A DNA stretch of 64,000 bases, from the NCBI GenBank assembly GCA_963764205.1, contig CAVXRN010000004.1, positions 124,001-188,000 on the forward strand, read 5' to 3'. Source of the DNA: Chersky-840 sp963764205 (GTDB lineage: Bacteria > Actinomycetota > Acidimicrobiia > Acidimicrobiales > UBA8190). The notes beneath the pieces were generated by a model that saw nothing but the letters and a program-made list of their open reading frames with translations, had not been told where the DNA came from and made no database searches. Shown in pieces: positions 53,829 to 61,807 of the stretch. The position numbers and the translations under genes are program-made. Position 1 is the first letter of the stretch. Each line of letters starts with the position of its first letter.

Positions 53829-54734
53829 TCAGCGCTCCTCTCCGGTATTGGCCAACACGAGCCCGGTGCTGACGCCGTCGGACACCGCGCACCGCGCGCC
53901 GTCGTTGTCGATGAGCCTGACGTTCCCGACCCGCGCCGCGACGAGGAGGCGCACCTCGCCCGCCAGCTCGGCCGGGCTCCGCAGGGTCAGCGGGTCGACG
54001 ACCACGGCGTAGTCGGGGGTCACGAGCGGTTGGGCCACGAGGACCGCGGTCATCGCCGCGCTCACGCGCGCCGGGTCGCGCTCGCCGCGCTCGACACAGG
54101 CGCGGCCGGCCCGCAGGGCCCGGTGCAACGCCAGAGCGGCACGACGCTCGTCGGTCGACAGTCGGGTGTTGCGGCTGGACAGGGCCAGCCCGTCGACCTC
54201 GCGCACCGTGGCACAACCCACGACGGTCACCGGGATCGACAGGTCGGCCACCATGCGGCGGACGACGGCCAACTGCTGGAAGTCCTTCTCCCCGAAGTAG
54301 GCCCGGCACCGCCCCGACAGGGCGAAGAGCTTGGCCACCACCGTGGCCACCCCGTCGAAATGCCCCGGGCGCGACGCGCCCTCGAGGCCTTCGCTGACAC
54401 CGTCGACGTGCACCGTCGATGCGACCCGCTCGGGATGGGCGCCGTACATCTCCTGCACCGGAGGGGCGAACACCATCGATGCGCCCGCGGCCCGGGCCAC
54501 GGCCACGTCGGTGTCGAGGTCGCGCGGATAGGCGGCCAGATCCGCGGCGTCGTCGAATTGCAGAGGGTTCACGAACACCGTCACCGCCACCACGTCACAT
54601 TCCGCCGCGGCCCGCTCGATGAGTGAGCGGTGTCCGGCATGCAGCGCCCCCATGGTGGGAACGAGGCCGACGGTGCGACCCAGGGCGCGTTCGGTGTCGA
54701 GGGCGGCGGAGAACTCCGACGCCGAGGTCACCAC
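53829..54734 (-). CDS. panC: Pantothenate synthetase
   Basis: A 301-residue ligase joining pantoate and beta-alanine. VGLVPTMGALHAGHRSLIE is the HIGH-type ATP site, YFGEKDFQQLAVVRRMVADL and LALSSRNTRLSTDER are the other signatures. The start overlaps the DUF2520 gene by seven bases. panB is not in the window. Confidence 0.95.
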   Translation of the reverse strand: MVTSASEFSAALDTERALGRTVGLVPTMGALHAGHRSLIERAAAECDVVAVTVFVNPLQFDDAADLAAYPRDLDTDVAVARAAGASMVFAPPVQEMYGAHPERVASTVHVDGVSEGLEGASRPGHFDGVATVVAKLFALSGRCRAYFGEKDFQQLAVVRRMVADLSIPVTVVGCATVREVDGLALSSRNTRLSTDERRAALALHRALRAGRACVERGERDPARVSAAMTAVLVAQPLVTPDYAVVVDPLTLRSPAELAGEVRLLVAARVGNVRLIDNDGARCAVSDGVSTGLVLANTGEER

Positions 54735-55564
54735 CCGCAGGGCCCGGGCCCGACGCGACCGACGTCCCGGAGCGCGCCGCGTCGGGGGGACGACACGCGA
54801 GAAGCGGCCCGGGACACGGGGCGGCCCGGCGCGGAGCGAGGCGGGCTCGCACGGCGCTCCGCCACCAGGCGCCGGGCCTGGGCCACGCCGGCTTCGTACC
54901 CCGCGAGCTCGGCGGGGTCGAGGGTCTGGCGATGACGGTCCAAGGTGGTCTCGTCGCCGCGGGCGGCGGGACCGGTCAGCGCCGAGGCGGGGCCCAGCTC
55001 GGCCACGTCGGTGAGCGCGGCCCGGGCCAGACCGACGAAGGCCTCGAGGTCCAGTCCGGCCGAGGCGGCCACCCGCTCCACCTGGCCCATCAGCGCGACC
55101 AGGTGGTTCGAGGCGATACAGGCCGCCGCGTGGTACGCGGCGCGGCGCTCGTCCTCGACGACGACGACCGACCCGTCGAGCAGCGCGGCCAGCTCGCCGA
55201 CGACGGGATCGCCCGCCACGGCGAAGGTGATCCCGCTGCGCAACCGGACCCGGCCGACCTCGGCCGACGGGAGGGGCACGAGGGGGTGCAGCGACGCCCG
55301 GCGCCGGTGCGGCGACAACACGTCGAGCCCGAGTGCCCCCGACAGGTGGACCACGACCGTGTCGGGCGCCGGGACGACCCGCGAGGCCACCTCGGCGATG
55401 GCCGAGTCGGGCGTGGCGATGACCAGCACGTCCACGCCGAGGGCGGCACCGGCCACGTCGTCATCGCGCGTCAGCACGTCCCTGACGTCACATCCGGCGT
55501 CGGCCAGCGCCGCGGCGAGTGCACGACCAGCCCTTCCCGGACCGATCAATCGGACAGTTGTCAC
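54728..55564 (-). CDS. Rossmann-fold DUF2520 protein
   Basis: A 278-residue protein of the Rossmann-like/DUF2520 pair, found beside panC in many actinobacteria. The GTG at 55564 follows GAGAGG. VRLIGPGRAGRALAAALADA is an NAD(P)-binding start, VLVIATPDSAIAEVA a later strand, and RAAYHAAACIASNHLVALMG opens the DUF2520 part. It resembles ketopantoate or pyrroline reductases; a role as a reductase for pantothenate precursors is inferred only from context. Confidence 0.88.
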   Translation of the reverse strand: MTTVRLIGPGRAGRALAAALADAGCDVRDVLTRDDDVAGAALGVDVLVIATPDSAIAEVASRVVPAPDTVVVHLSGALGLDVLSPHRRRASLHPLVPLPSAEVGRVRLRSGITFAVAGDPVVGELAALLDGSVVVVEDERRAAYHAAACIASNHLVALMGQVERVAASAGLDLEAFVGLARAALTDVAELGPASALTGPAARGDETTLDRHRQTLDPAELAGYEAGVAQARRLVAERRASPPRSAPGRPVSRAASRVSSPRRGALRDVGRVGPGPCGW

Positions 55565-55590
55565 CAGACACCTCTCTGCGCTCCAGCCCC

Positions 55591-56082
55591 TCAACGAGGG
55601 TGCCGGTCGCTCCAGGCGATCGAGTACCCGGCCAGTCTACCCACGACCTCGACGGCTCCACCAGCCCCTTCCCGAGCCTCGGACCCCACGAGCTCGGGGG
55701 CCAGCTCGGCCAGCGGCTCCACCACGAAACGCCGCTCCCACAGACGGGGGTGCGGGACGACCAGGTCCTCGTCCTCGACCACGTCGTCGCCGACCAGGAG
55801 CACGTCCACGTCGAGGGTGCGCGGTCCCCACCGCACCTCGCGTCGGCGGTCGGCGTCGGCCTCGAGGCGCCGGGCCACGTCGAGGAGCTGACGGGCGTCG
55901 AGCCCGGTGTCGAGCTCCACCACCAGGTTGAGGAACGGGCCCTGTCCCGGGGGGCCGCCCACCGGCTCGGTCTCGTACAGGCTCGACACCGCCACCACGT
56001 CGGGGAGCGCCGCCACCGCCCTGTGGAGCTCGGCCCGGCGGTCGCCGAGATTGGATCCCAGACCCAGAAAGGCGCGGACCAC
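55591..56082 (-). CDS. folK: Hydroxymethyldihydropterin pyrophosphokinase
   Basis: A 163-residue folate-pathway kinase that transfers diphosphate from ATP to the pterin. AFLGLGSNLGDRRAELHRAV and VRWGPRTLDVDVLLVGDDVV are signature regions, with VVPHPRLWERRFVVEPLAE at the end. It follows folB by three bases and precedes the DUF2520 gene. Confidence 0.95.
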   Translation of the reverse strand: MVRAFLGLGSNLGDRRAELHRAVAALPDVVAVSSLYETEPVGGPPGQGPFLNLVVELDTGLDARQLLDVARRLEADADRRREVRWGPRTLDVDVLLVGDDVVEDEDLVVPHPRLWERRFVVEPLAELAPELVGSEAREGAGGAVEVVGRLAGYSIAWSDRHPR

Positions 56083-56085
56083 GGG

Positions 56086-56445
56086 CTACCGCCGGCGGTG
56101 GACCCGCACCCCGGTCGAGGCGACCGGGCTCGGCACCGGGGGGCGGAGCTTGCGCACCGCCACGGTCACGGCGTCGACGCGCCGGTCGGCCAACACGAGC
56201 TCGGCGATGGCGCCGGCCAGCGACTCGAGGAGCTGCCGGGGAGGCCCGGTGATCACCGCCACGGCCGCCTCCACCGCGACCCCGTAGTCGGCGGTGGCGT
56301 CGAGGGCGTCGCTCGACGCCGCCGGGGCCAGGTCGAGGTACAGGTCGACGTCGACCTCGAAGGGTTGGGCGTGGCGTTGCTCTTCTTCGAGCACACCGTG
56401 GACGCCCTCGACGCGCAACCCCCGCACTTCGATGCGGTCGTCCAC
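56086..56445 (-). CDS. folB: Dihydroneopterin aldolase
   Basis: A 119-residue tunnelling-fold enzyme. DRIEVRGLRVEGVHGVLEEE holds the conserved Glu, FEVDVDLYLDLAPAASSD and ADYGVAVEAAVAVI are typical, and VTVAVRKLRPPVP carries the catalytic Lys. It lies in the folP-folB-folK run, 13 bases after the phosphatase-like gene. Confidence 0.94.
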   Translation of the reverse strand: MDDRIEVRGLRVEGVHGVLEEEQRHAQPFEVDVDLYLDLAPAASSDALDATADYGVAVEAAVAVITGPPRQLLESLAGAIAELVLADRRVDAVTVAVRKLRPPVPSPVASTGVRVHRRR

Positions 56446-56458
56446 GGTCGATCGGTGC

Positions 56459-56971
56459 TCAGGTGGCGCCGGGAACGCCGAGCTCCGACGCTCGGGCCAC
56501 CATGTCCAACCCCGGTGGCCCCATGGGGTGGCCGATGAGGCGTTCGACCACGGCGATGGCCTGGGGCCCGCCCGGCAGGCGCCCGCTCCACAGCAGGTAG
56601 CCGGCCACGACGCCCATGACCCGGTCCCCGAGCTCCTCCTGGTGCACGATGAGCCGCTCGCCCGAGCGCAACCAGGTGTCGATGTTCTTGTACAGGTCGA
56701 GCAGTGTCTCGCGTACGTCCCCGGTCGAGGGGAGCGGGAAGTGCGACGACACCAACTCCCCCTCGTCGTAGGCGGCGAGGTTGTGCGGCGACGGCAACAG
56801 CGACACCACCCGGTTGAAGCCCTGGACGCGCAGCCAGATGATCTCCTCCTGGCGCCGTACCCGGCGATGATGGGGCGCGAACCCGCCCGGGCGCTCGCTC
56901 ACCGCCAACTGGTCTTTCACGATCCACGTGAAGTTGCGCGGGGGGATCCCCGCCGCCCACTTCCCTTTCAC
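56459..56971 (-). CDS. Dual-specificity-phosphatase-like protein lacking the catalytic Cys
   Basis: A 170-residue protein between folP and folB. NFTWIVKDQLAVSERPGG and VQGFNRVVSLLPSPHNLAAY resemble the first part of cytosolic tyrosine phosphatases. The P-loop position reads RLIVHQEELGDRVMGVVAGY, so the HC-x5-R motif is kept except that Cys is Gln111. Arg117 remains. I infer a pseudophosphatase or a binding protein for a phospho-ligand. The GTG follows AAAGG and overlaps a mini-ORF. Such a gene is not usual within folate operons. Confidence 0.65.
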   Translation of the reverse strand: MKGKWAAGIPPRNFTWIVKDQLAVSERPGGFAPHHRRVRRQEEIIWLRVQGFNRVVSLLPSPHNLAAYDEGELVSSHFPLPSTGDVRETLLDLYKNIDTWLRSGERLIVHQEELGDRVMGVVAGYLLWSGRLPGGPQAIAVVERLIGHPMGPPGLDMVARASELGVPGAT

Positions 56972-57008
56972 CGCTTGCCTTTCACTGCTTGCCCCTTGGT
57001 CTCGTCAT
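56968..57008 (-). other. Chain of two mini-ORFs between folP and the phosphatase-like gene
   Basis: The folP TGA overlaps an ATG (ATGA) opening MTRPRGKQ. Its TGA overlaps a GTG (GTGA) opening MKGKR, whose TGA overlaps the GTG of the phosphatase-like gene. The last two starts are near copies (GTGAAAGGCAAG and GTGAAAGGGAAG), so a small duplication of the start region made the chain. Confidence 0.45.
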
Positions 57009-57814
57009 CGTCGTCCGCCCACCGAACCGCCCACCAGGCGTGTGGTCCCCACCAACGTGGCGGCTTCCACCGTGCTCGCCACATCGTGGGCCCGCACCAT
57101 CGACGCCCCCGCCAGCATGGCCCAAGTGGCGGTGGCGATGGAGCCCGGCAGCCGTCCCGACACCTCGGCCGGGGCCCCCGACGGCCCCGCCGCCAAGCGC
57201 CCCAGGAAGCTCTTGCGACTCGTCCCCACGAGCACCGGCAACCCCTCGGCCACGAGCCCGGGAAGGTGGCGCAGCAGCGAGAGGTTGTGCGCGACCGTCT
57301 TGCCGAAGCCGATACCGGGGTCCACCCAGACCTCGTCCACTCCGGCCTCGAGCGCTGCACGCGCCCGCCGGAGAAGGAAGCCGTGCACCTCGGTCACGAC
57401 GTCGTCGTAGTGCGGGTCTTGTTGCATCGTGCGCGGCGCGCCCTGCATGTGCATGGCGACCCATCCCACCCCGGACTCCGCCGCGACGGGCCACAGCGAC
57501 GCCGAGATGTCGTTCACGAGCGTCGCCCCGGCCTCCACCGCCGCCTCGGCCACGGCGCGCTTGACGGTGTCGACCGACACCCGGACATGCGGCGCCAGGG
57601 CCTGCACCACCGGCACCACCCGGCGCAGCTCTTCCCGCTCGGACACCGGCTCGGCCCCCGGTCGACTCGACTCGCCCCCGACGTCCACCACATCGGCGCC
57701 CTGCCGGGCCATGTCGAGGCCGTGGGACACAGCCCGTTCCGCATCGAGAAAGCGGCCGCCGTCGGAGAACGAGTCCGGCGTGACGTTGAGCACGCCCATG
57801 ACCCGAGGCCCCAT
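57005..57814 (-). CDS. folP: Dihydropteroate synthase
   Basis: A 269-residue TIM-barrel enzyme joining the pterin diphosphate and p-aminobenzoate, the sulfonamide target. VMGVLNVTPDSFSDGGRFLD, ADVVDVGGESSRPGAEPVSE and DPGIGFGKTVAHNLSLL are signature regions; VGTSRKSFLGRL and VRAHDVAST finish the site. The ATG has TAACCT six bases upstream and is probably leaderless, so folP may have its own promoter. Confidence 0.95.
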   Translation of the reverse strand: MGPRVMGVLNVTPDSFSDGGRFLDAERAVSHGLDMARQGADVVDVGGESSRPGAEPVSEREELRRVVPVVQALAPHVRVSVDTVKRAVAEAAVEAGATLVNDISASLWPVAAESGVGWVAMHMQGAPRTMQQDPHYDDVVTEVHGFLLRRARAALEAGVDEVWVDPGIGFGKTVAHNLSLLRHLPGLVAEGLPVLVGTSRKSFLGRLAAGPSGAPAEVSGRLPGSIATATWAMLAGASMVRAHDVASTVEAATLVGTTRLVGGSVGGRR

Positions 57815-57820
57815 GCCCGT

Positions 57821-57826
57821 AGGTTA
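57821..57826 (-). promoter_or_regulatory. Leaderless -10 element of folP
   Basis: TAACCT on the minus strand lies six bases before the folP ATG, within the 66-base gap after folE. Confidence 0.5.
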
Positions 57827-57880
57827 GAGGCGCGCCGCGCGCCCGGGAACGTCTCGTGCAGGTGCTCGACATGGCGCGCC

Positions 57881-58450
57881 TCAGCGGCCGTGGACGTACT
57901 GCATGGCTTCGGCGCGCGTCCTGGGGTCGTCGCGGAAGAGACCGCGCACCGCGGAGGTGATGGTGAGGGTGCCCGGCTTCTTGACCCCCCGCATCGACAT
58001 GCAGAGGTGTTCGGCTTCGACCACGACGAGCACGCCGCGGGGGGCCAGCACCTTCTCCATCGTGTCGGCGATCTGCGTGGTCATGCGCTCCTGGACCTGC
58101 AGACGCCGGGCGTAGGCGTCCACCAGGCGGGCCATCTTCGACAGCCCCGTCACCCGGCCGTCGTCACCGGGGATGTACCCGACGTGCACCTTCCCCATGA
58201 ACGGGATCATGTGGTGCTCGCACAACGAGGCGAAGGGGATGTCGCGCACCATCACCATCTCGTCGTGCTCCGCCGCGAAGGTGACGGTGAGGTACTGCTC
58301 GGGATCGTCGTCGATCCCCGCGAACAGCTCCTCGTACATGGCCGCCACCCGGCGCGGGGTGGCCTGGAGCCCCTCGCGCCCGGGGTCCTCTCCGATGGCC
58401 TCGAGGAGCTCGCCCACCAGGCGCTCGACACGGTCGCGATCGACAGGCAC
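57881..58450 (-). CDS. folE: GTP cyclohydrolase I
   Basis: A 189-residue enzyme making dihydroneopterin triphosphate from GTP. Zinc ligands lie in FASLCEHHMIPFMGKVHVGY and in HLCMSMRGVKKPGTLTI; GLSKMARLVDAYARRLQVQE is also conserved. It starts nine bases after hpt, where mycobacteria carry ftsH between the two. Confidence 0.95.
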   Translation of the reverse strand: MPVDRDRVERLVGELLEAIGEDPGREGLQATPRRVAAMYEELFAGIDDDPEQYLTVTFAAEHDEMVMVRDIPFASLCEHHMIPFMGKVHVGYIPGDDGRVTGLSKMARLVDAYARRLQVQERMTTQIADTMEKVLAPRGVLVVVEAEHLCMSMRGVKKPGTLTITSAVRGLFRDDPRTRAEAMQYVHGR

Positions 58451-58459
58451 GCTCGGAGC

Positions 58460-59020
58460 TCAGTCGACCGGGACGGGGCCCTGGTAGACCCGGATGTCGG
58501 GAACGTTTCGATAGCGCTCGGCCACGTCGAGCCCGTAGCCCACGACGAAGTCCGGAGGGATCTCGAACCCGACGTACTTGAGGTCGAGCTTGGCGCGCTG
58601 GCGGCCTTGCTTCACCAAGAGTGCGCACACCTCGAGACTGGCGGGGCGGCGCGCCAGAAGGCTCCGGCGCAGGTACGACAAGGTGAGCCCGCTGTCGACG
58701 ATGTCCTCGACCACGAGCACGTGCCGGTCGGTGAGGTCGGAGTCGAGGTCCTTCACGATGCGGACCACGCCGCTGGTCGTGGTGGCCGACCCGTATGACG
58801 CCACGGCCATCACGTCGACCTCGACCGGGAGCTGGATGGCCCGGGCCAGGTCGCTCATGAACACGAACGCACCCTTCAGCACACCGACGAGCAGCGGAGG
58901 GCGGTCGTCGTAGTCGGCGGTGAGCTCGTCACCGAGCTCCGCCACACGCTTGTGCAAGACGTCTTCGGCCACCACGACCTGGCCCAGATCCGGGTCGTCG
59001 CGCCAGCGGTCGCCCGTCAC
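58460..59020 (-). CDS. hpt: Hypoxanthine phosphoribosyltransferase
   Basis: A 186-residue purine-salvage enzyme. The PRPP motif is HVLVVEDIVDSGLTLSYL; PPLLVGVLKGAFVFMSDLAR and PDFVVGYGLDVAERYRNVPD are conserved. The GTG at 59020 has no ribosome site and overlaps the stop of a 13-residue ORF that itself overlaps the tilS stop, so translation may be passed on through that ORF. Confidence 0.94.
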   Translation of the reverse strand: MTGDRWRDDPDLGQVVVAEDVLHKRVAELGDELTADYDDRPPLLVGVLKGAFVFMSDLARAIQLPVEVDVMAVASYGSATTTSGVVRIVKDLDSDLTDRHVLVVEDIVDSGLTLSYLRRSLLARRPASLEVCALLVKQGRQRAKLDLKYVGFEIPPDFVVGYGLDVAERYRNVPDIRVYQGPVPVD

Positions 59021-59073
59021 CGTTGCGCCGGTGTGCCCATGGCGCGTCCCTCGGTCATCGGGCGCCGACACTA
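59017..59073 (-). promoter_or_regulatory. Mini-ORF and -10 element between tilS and hpt
   Basis: An ATG at 59058 overlaps the tilS TGA and opens MTEGRAMGTPAQR, whose TGA overlaps the hpt GTG. TAGTGT at 59068-59073 lies nine bases before the ATG, the same spacing as at the otsA and patatin leader ORFs. Confidence 0.4.
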
Positions 59074-59993
59074 CCGGACGCTTCTGGGGCGACCGGCTCC
59101 GTCGACAGGGTCCGGCGCGACCGTCGGACCCGCACGCCCGGGGCGACCTCGGTGGCCCGGAGCTCCCCCCGGGCCACGGCCAGGACCCGCTCCACCGCGG
59201 CCAGGCCCGGGGGGTGGGGCGAGGGCCCCCGCAGCCACCGGCGCGCCGCACGGCGGGCGATCGGGTCGGGAGCGATGCGGAGCGCATCGGCGTCGGACGG
59301 GTCGACGCCGGCTGCCAGCTCCTCGAGCAGGTCGGCCTCGTCGGCCAGGACGCCGGCCTGGCGGGCGAGCACCGGCACGAGGTCGCGCCCCGCGATCTCG
59401 CACGCCAGTGGGAGCAACTCGTGGCGGATGCGGTTGCGGACGAAGCGCCGATCGGTGTTGGAAGGATCGTGGACCGGGTCGAGCTGGAGCGCCGCGCACA
59501 GCGCCTGGGTCTGGGCGCGGCGGATGCCGAGCAGGGGGTGGTGCGGGCCCCGACGCATCGCGGCCAACCCGTCGAGCCCCGACCCCCGCAGCAGGTTGAC
59601 GAGGACGGTCTCGGCCTGGTCGTCCATGGTGTGACCGGTGGCGGACCCGTCGGGCAGCGCACCTCGACGTGCGGCACGGGCCCGGGCCTCGAGATTGGGG
59701 CCGGCGGGCACCTGGACCGAGACGCCCCGGAACCCCGCCCCGAACCGCTCGGCGGCAGCCGCCACCACCTGGGCCTCGGCCTCGGATCCGACCCGCAGGC
59801 CGTGGTCGACGTGGACGGCGGTGACGACGCATCCCGCTGCGACCGCCAGGACCAGCAGCGCCAGTGAGTCGGCACCTCCCGACACCGCACAGGTGAGCGG
59901 GGTGCCCGGCGGTGGGAACGAGCAGTCCGGGAGAGCGGTGACGACGGCAGCGTGGCCCAGGCCCGGCGGGGCGCTGTCGGGCGGCGCCATCAA
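59055..59993 (-). CDS. tilS: tRNA(Ile)-lysidine synthetase
   Basis: A 312-residue enzyme that converts the wobble cytidine of tRNA-Ile(CAU) to lysidine. The PP-loop is LTCAVSGGADSLALLVLA. GSATGHTMDDQAETVLVNLL and RRFVRNRIRHELLP are signature regions. It lacks the C-terminal domain of the E. coli enzyme, as usual in actinobacteria. The ATG overlaps the upstream metalloprotease stop (ATGA). Confidence 0.93.
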   Translation of the reverse strand: MMAPPDSAPPGLGHAAVVTALPDCSFPPPGTPLTCAVSGGADSLALLVLAVAAGCVVTAVHVDHGLRVGSEAEAQVVAAAAERFGAGFRGVSVQVPAGPNLEARARAARRGALPDGSATGHTMDDQAETVLVNLLRGSGLDGLAAMRRGPHHPLLGIRRAQTQALCAALQLDPVHDPSNTDRRFVRNRIRHELLPLACEIAGRDLVPVLARQAGVLADEADLLEELAAGVDPSDADALRIAPDPIARRAARRWLRGPSPHPPGLAAVERVLAVARGELRATEVAPGVRVRRSRRTLSTEPVAPEASGSVGAR

Positions 59994-61081
59994 CCGGTGG
60001 CGAGCCGAGCCGGTCCGATCCGGGCCACCCAGGTCTCGGGCTGGCGAATCTCGTCCATGGTGGGGAGCATCTCAGGTCCCTCCCACACCCGATTCAGCAG
60101 CTCAGGGCCACCCGATGCCTCCACGGCCCGGATGAAACGCTCCCCCGCCTCGTACTGCCGCATCTTCGCCTCGAGGCCGACGAGCTGCTGGAGCAGGCGC
60201 GACGGCAGGCTCGCCCGCCGGCGCCGCTCGCGCAGGACACGCGAGAACGTCTCGGCCTGGGGGATGGCGTCGGCACCGGCCCGGTCCATGGTGATGTCGC
60301 CGTGCCCCTCGAGCAGGCTCATCATCGCTTGGATCCGGCCGATCACCTCGAGCTGCTCGGGTGGGGCCACCAGCCCGAGCATCCCGGCCTCTTCCAGGGG
60401 GTTGTGGCCGGCGCGCACCGCCGCCGCGGCCCGGCGCAATGCCTCGGCGAACCGCCGCGGGTCGGGGGCCATGCCCGACATGGCCTGGTCGACCAGAGAA
60501 AGGAAATACGGCCGCAACCACGGGACGCCGGTGAACTGGCACCGGTGGGTGACCTCGTGCAGGGCGATCCACAGTCGGAACTGCTTGGTGGGGAAGCCGT
60601 GGCGCCTCTCGAGCGCCACGATGTTGGGGCCGACGTAGGACACCACACCCCCGGTGTCCTCCCCCTCGGCCAGCAACAGGTCGTACTGACCCAGGACGCG
60701 CGTCGCCATCCATCCGAGGACCAGGCCCATCTGCGCCCCGGTGGCCCGACGGGCTGCTCCGGCCAACGGGCCCTGGAGGCTCCCGGTGTCGAGTTTCTCG
60801 AGGACCGGCTCGAGCAGACGCCGGAACGACGTCACGTTGGCCTGGACCCAGCCGGCACGGTCGAGCACCACGGCGCCGGCGGTGCCGGTGGCCGGATGCA
60901 GGCCCGTGGCCTCGATGACCAGGGCTTCGGCCCGGGTCGTCGCCTCGGAGAAGTCCGCCTCGAGCCCGGCCATGGTCGCGGCGTCGAGCGTCCCGGCCCC
61001 GGGGGGGCCCAACAGGGAGCCTCGCGTGCCGACCCAGGTGGCGACGCGTTCGGCCACGTCCCACGACACGGGGCTGGTCAC
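59990..61081 (-). CDS. Zinc-dependent metalloprotease-like protein (DUF2342)
   Basis: A 363-residue protein of the actinobacterial family usually named zinc-dependent metalloprotease or F420-associated. The HExxH motif is LWIALHEVTHRCQFTGVPWL, and a downstream EGHGDITMD region may give the third ligand. GYDLL-type and VGPNIVALERR sequences are also family-like. No signal peptide is seen. I chose the GTG at 61081, since TACACT lies seven bases upstream. It heads the tilS-hpt run, as its relatives do. Confidence 0.85.
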   Translation of the reverse strand: MTSPVSWDVAERVATWVGTRGSLLGPPGAGTLDAATMAGLEADFSEATTRAEALVIEATGLHPATGTAGAVVLDRAGWVQANVTSFRRLLEPVLEKLDTGSLQGPLAGAARRATGAQMGLVLGWMATRVLGQYDLLLAEGEDTGGVVSYVGPNIVALERRHGFPTKQFRLWIALHEVTHRCQFTGVPWLRPYFLSLVDQAMSGMAPDPRRFAEALRRAAAAVRAGHNPLEEAGMLGLVAPPEQLEVIGRIQAMMSLLEGHGDITMDRAGADAIPQAETFSRVLRERRRRASLPSRLLQQLVGLEAKMRQYEAGERFIRAVEASGGPELLNRVWEGPEMLPTMDEIRQPETWVARIGPARLATG

Positions 61082-61088
61082 GGGTCCC

Positions 61089-61094
61089 AGTGTA
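61089..61094 (-). promoter_or_regulatory. Leaderless -10 element of the metalloprotease gene
   Basis: TACACT on the minus strand lies seven bases before the GTG at 61081. Confidence 0.5.
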
Positions 61095-61118
61095 GGGAGC
61101 CGTGGCCCACTTCCGCCT

Positions 61119-61325
61119 TCAGGCGATCTTCTTGCCTCGGAGCCGGGGCGTACTCGGCGTGAGGTGCAAGCAGCAGTACTCGTCGTCGTTGTAGATCGAC
61201 AGCTTCGTGTCGCAGCCGGGCTCCGCACAGACCCGGCCCGACGCGAACGTGCGCGACGGCCGCCCGTACCCCGTGAACGCCGTCCCGCCGATCGACTGAT
61301 CGCCAAACTCGGTGCGGTCTTCCAT
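61119..61325 (-). CDS. Small Cys-containing protein, unknown
   Basis: A 68-residue protein with the ATG at 61325 after GGAGG. ASGRVCAEPGCDTKLSIYND and DEYCCLHLTP give Cys/His residues spaced like a small zinc ribbon (C-x4-C and C-C-x-H). The C-terminus is basic (RLRGKKIA), which would suit nucleic-acid or polymerase binding. It lies between the sigR-rsrA pair and the metalloprotease gene. Function unknown. Confidence 0.65.
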   Translation of the reverse strand: MEDRTEFGDQSIGGTAFTGYGRPSRTFASGRVCAEPGCDTKLSIYNDDEYCCLHLTPSTPRLRGKKIA

Positions 61326-61508
61326 GCCCCTCAAACCTCCCGCCGCTGATCGTGTTTGGCTACCTATCGACGCCTGGAAGGGGCGTCGTGAGGGGGCAGG
61401 CTGGTCGTTGTGCAACCGTTGTGAATTGCCGGCGAGGAGAATTGCGGGCGGCGACGGGGATGACGCTCGGGACCCCCCGGCACGCACCCCCCGACCCGGG
61501 TGGCTGGG

Positions 61509-61781
61509 TCAGCCGGAGTGGCCTGATGCCTGGCGACGTTCCTCTTCGAGGATGGCGTCGTGGACGCGCTGGCGCAACGACTCCGGGACATGGTCCTTGC
61601 AGCGGTTGGCGATCACCTTGCGGAGATCGGACTCGAAGTCGAAGGCCCCGAGGCACGGGGCGCACTCGTCGAGATGTTCGCGGATCTCGGTGCGGCGTGT
61701 GTCGGTGAGCTCGCCGTCGAGATAGTGGTAGAGCCGCTCGATCGTCTCGTTGCAATCGATGTCGGACTCTTCGGATCCCAT
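61509..61781 (-). CDS. rsrA: Zinc-binding anti-sigma factor, RsrA-like
   Basis: A 90-residue redox-sensing anti-sigma factor. The H-x3-C-x2-C zinc motif is HLDECAPCLG (His36, Cys40, Cys43), with Cys10 upstream as further ligand; disulfide formation would release the sigma factor. The ATG at 61781 follows GGGAGAG, favouring it over one five codons earlier. It starts 26 bases after sigR. Confidence 0.9.
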   Translation of the reverse strand: MGSEESDIDCNETIERLYHYLDGELTDTRRTEIREHLDECAPCLGAFDFESDLRKVIANRCKDHVPESLRQRVHDAILEEERRQASGHSG

Positions 61782-61807
61782 CTGGCGCTCTCCCATCAAA
61801 CCCGAGG

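Noticed and set aside
51692..53872. Plus-strand open frame opposite nadB and panD
   Set aside because: Low-complexity Arg/His/Gly composition and full overlap with clear enzymes on the minus strand.
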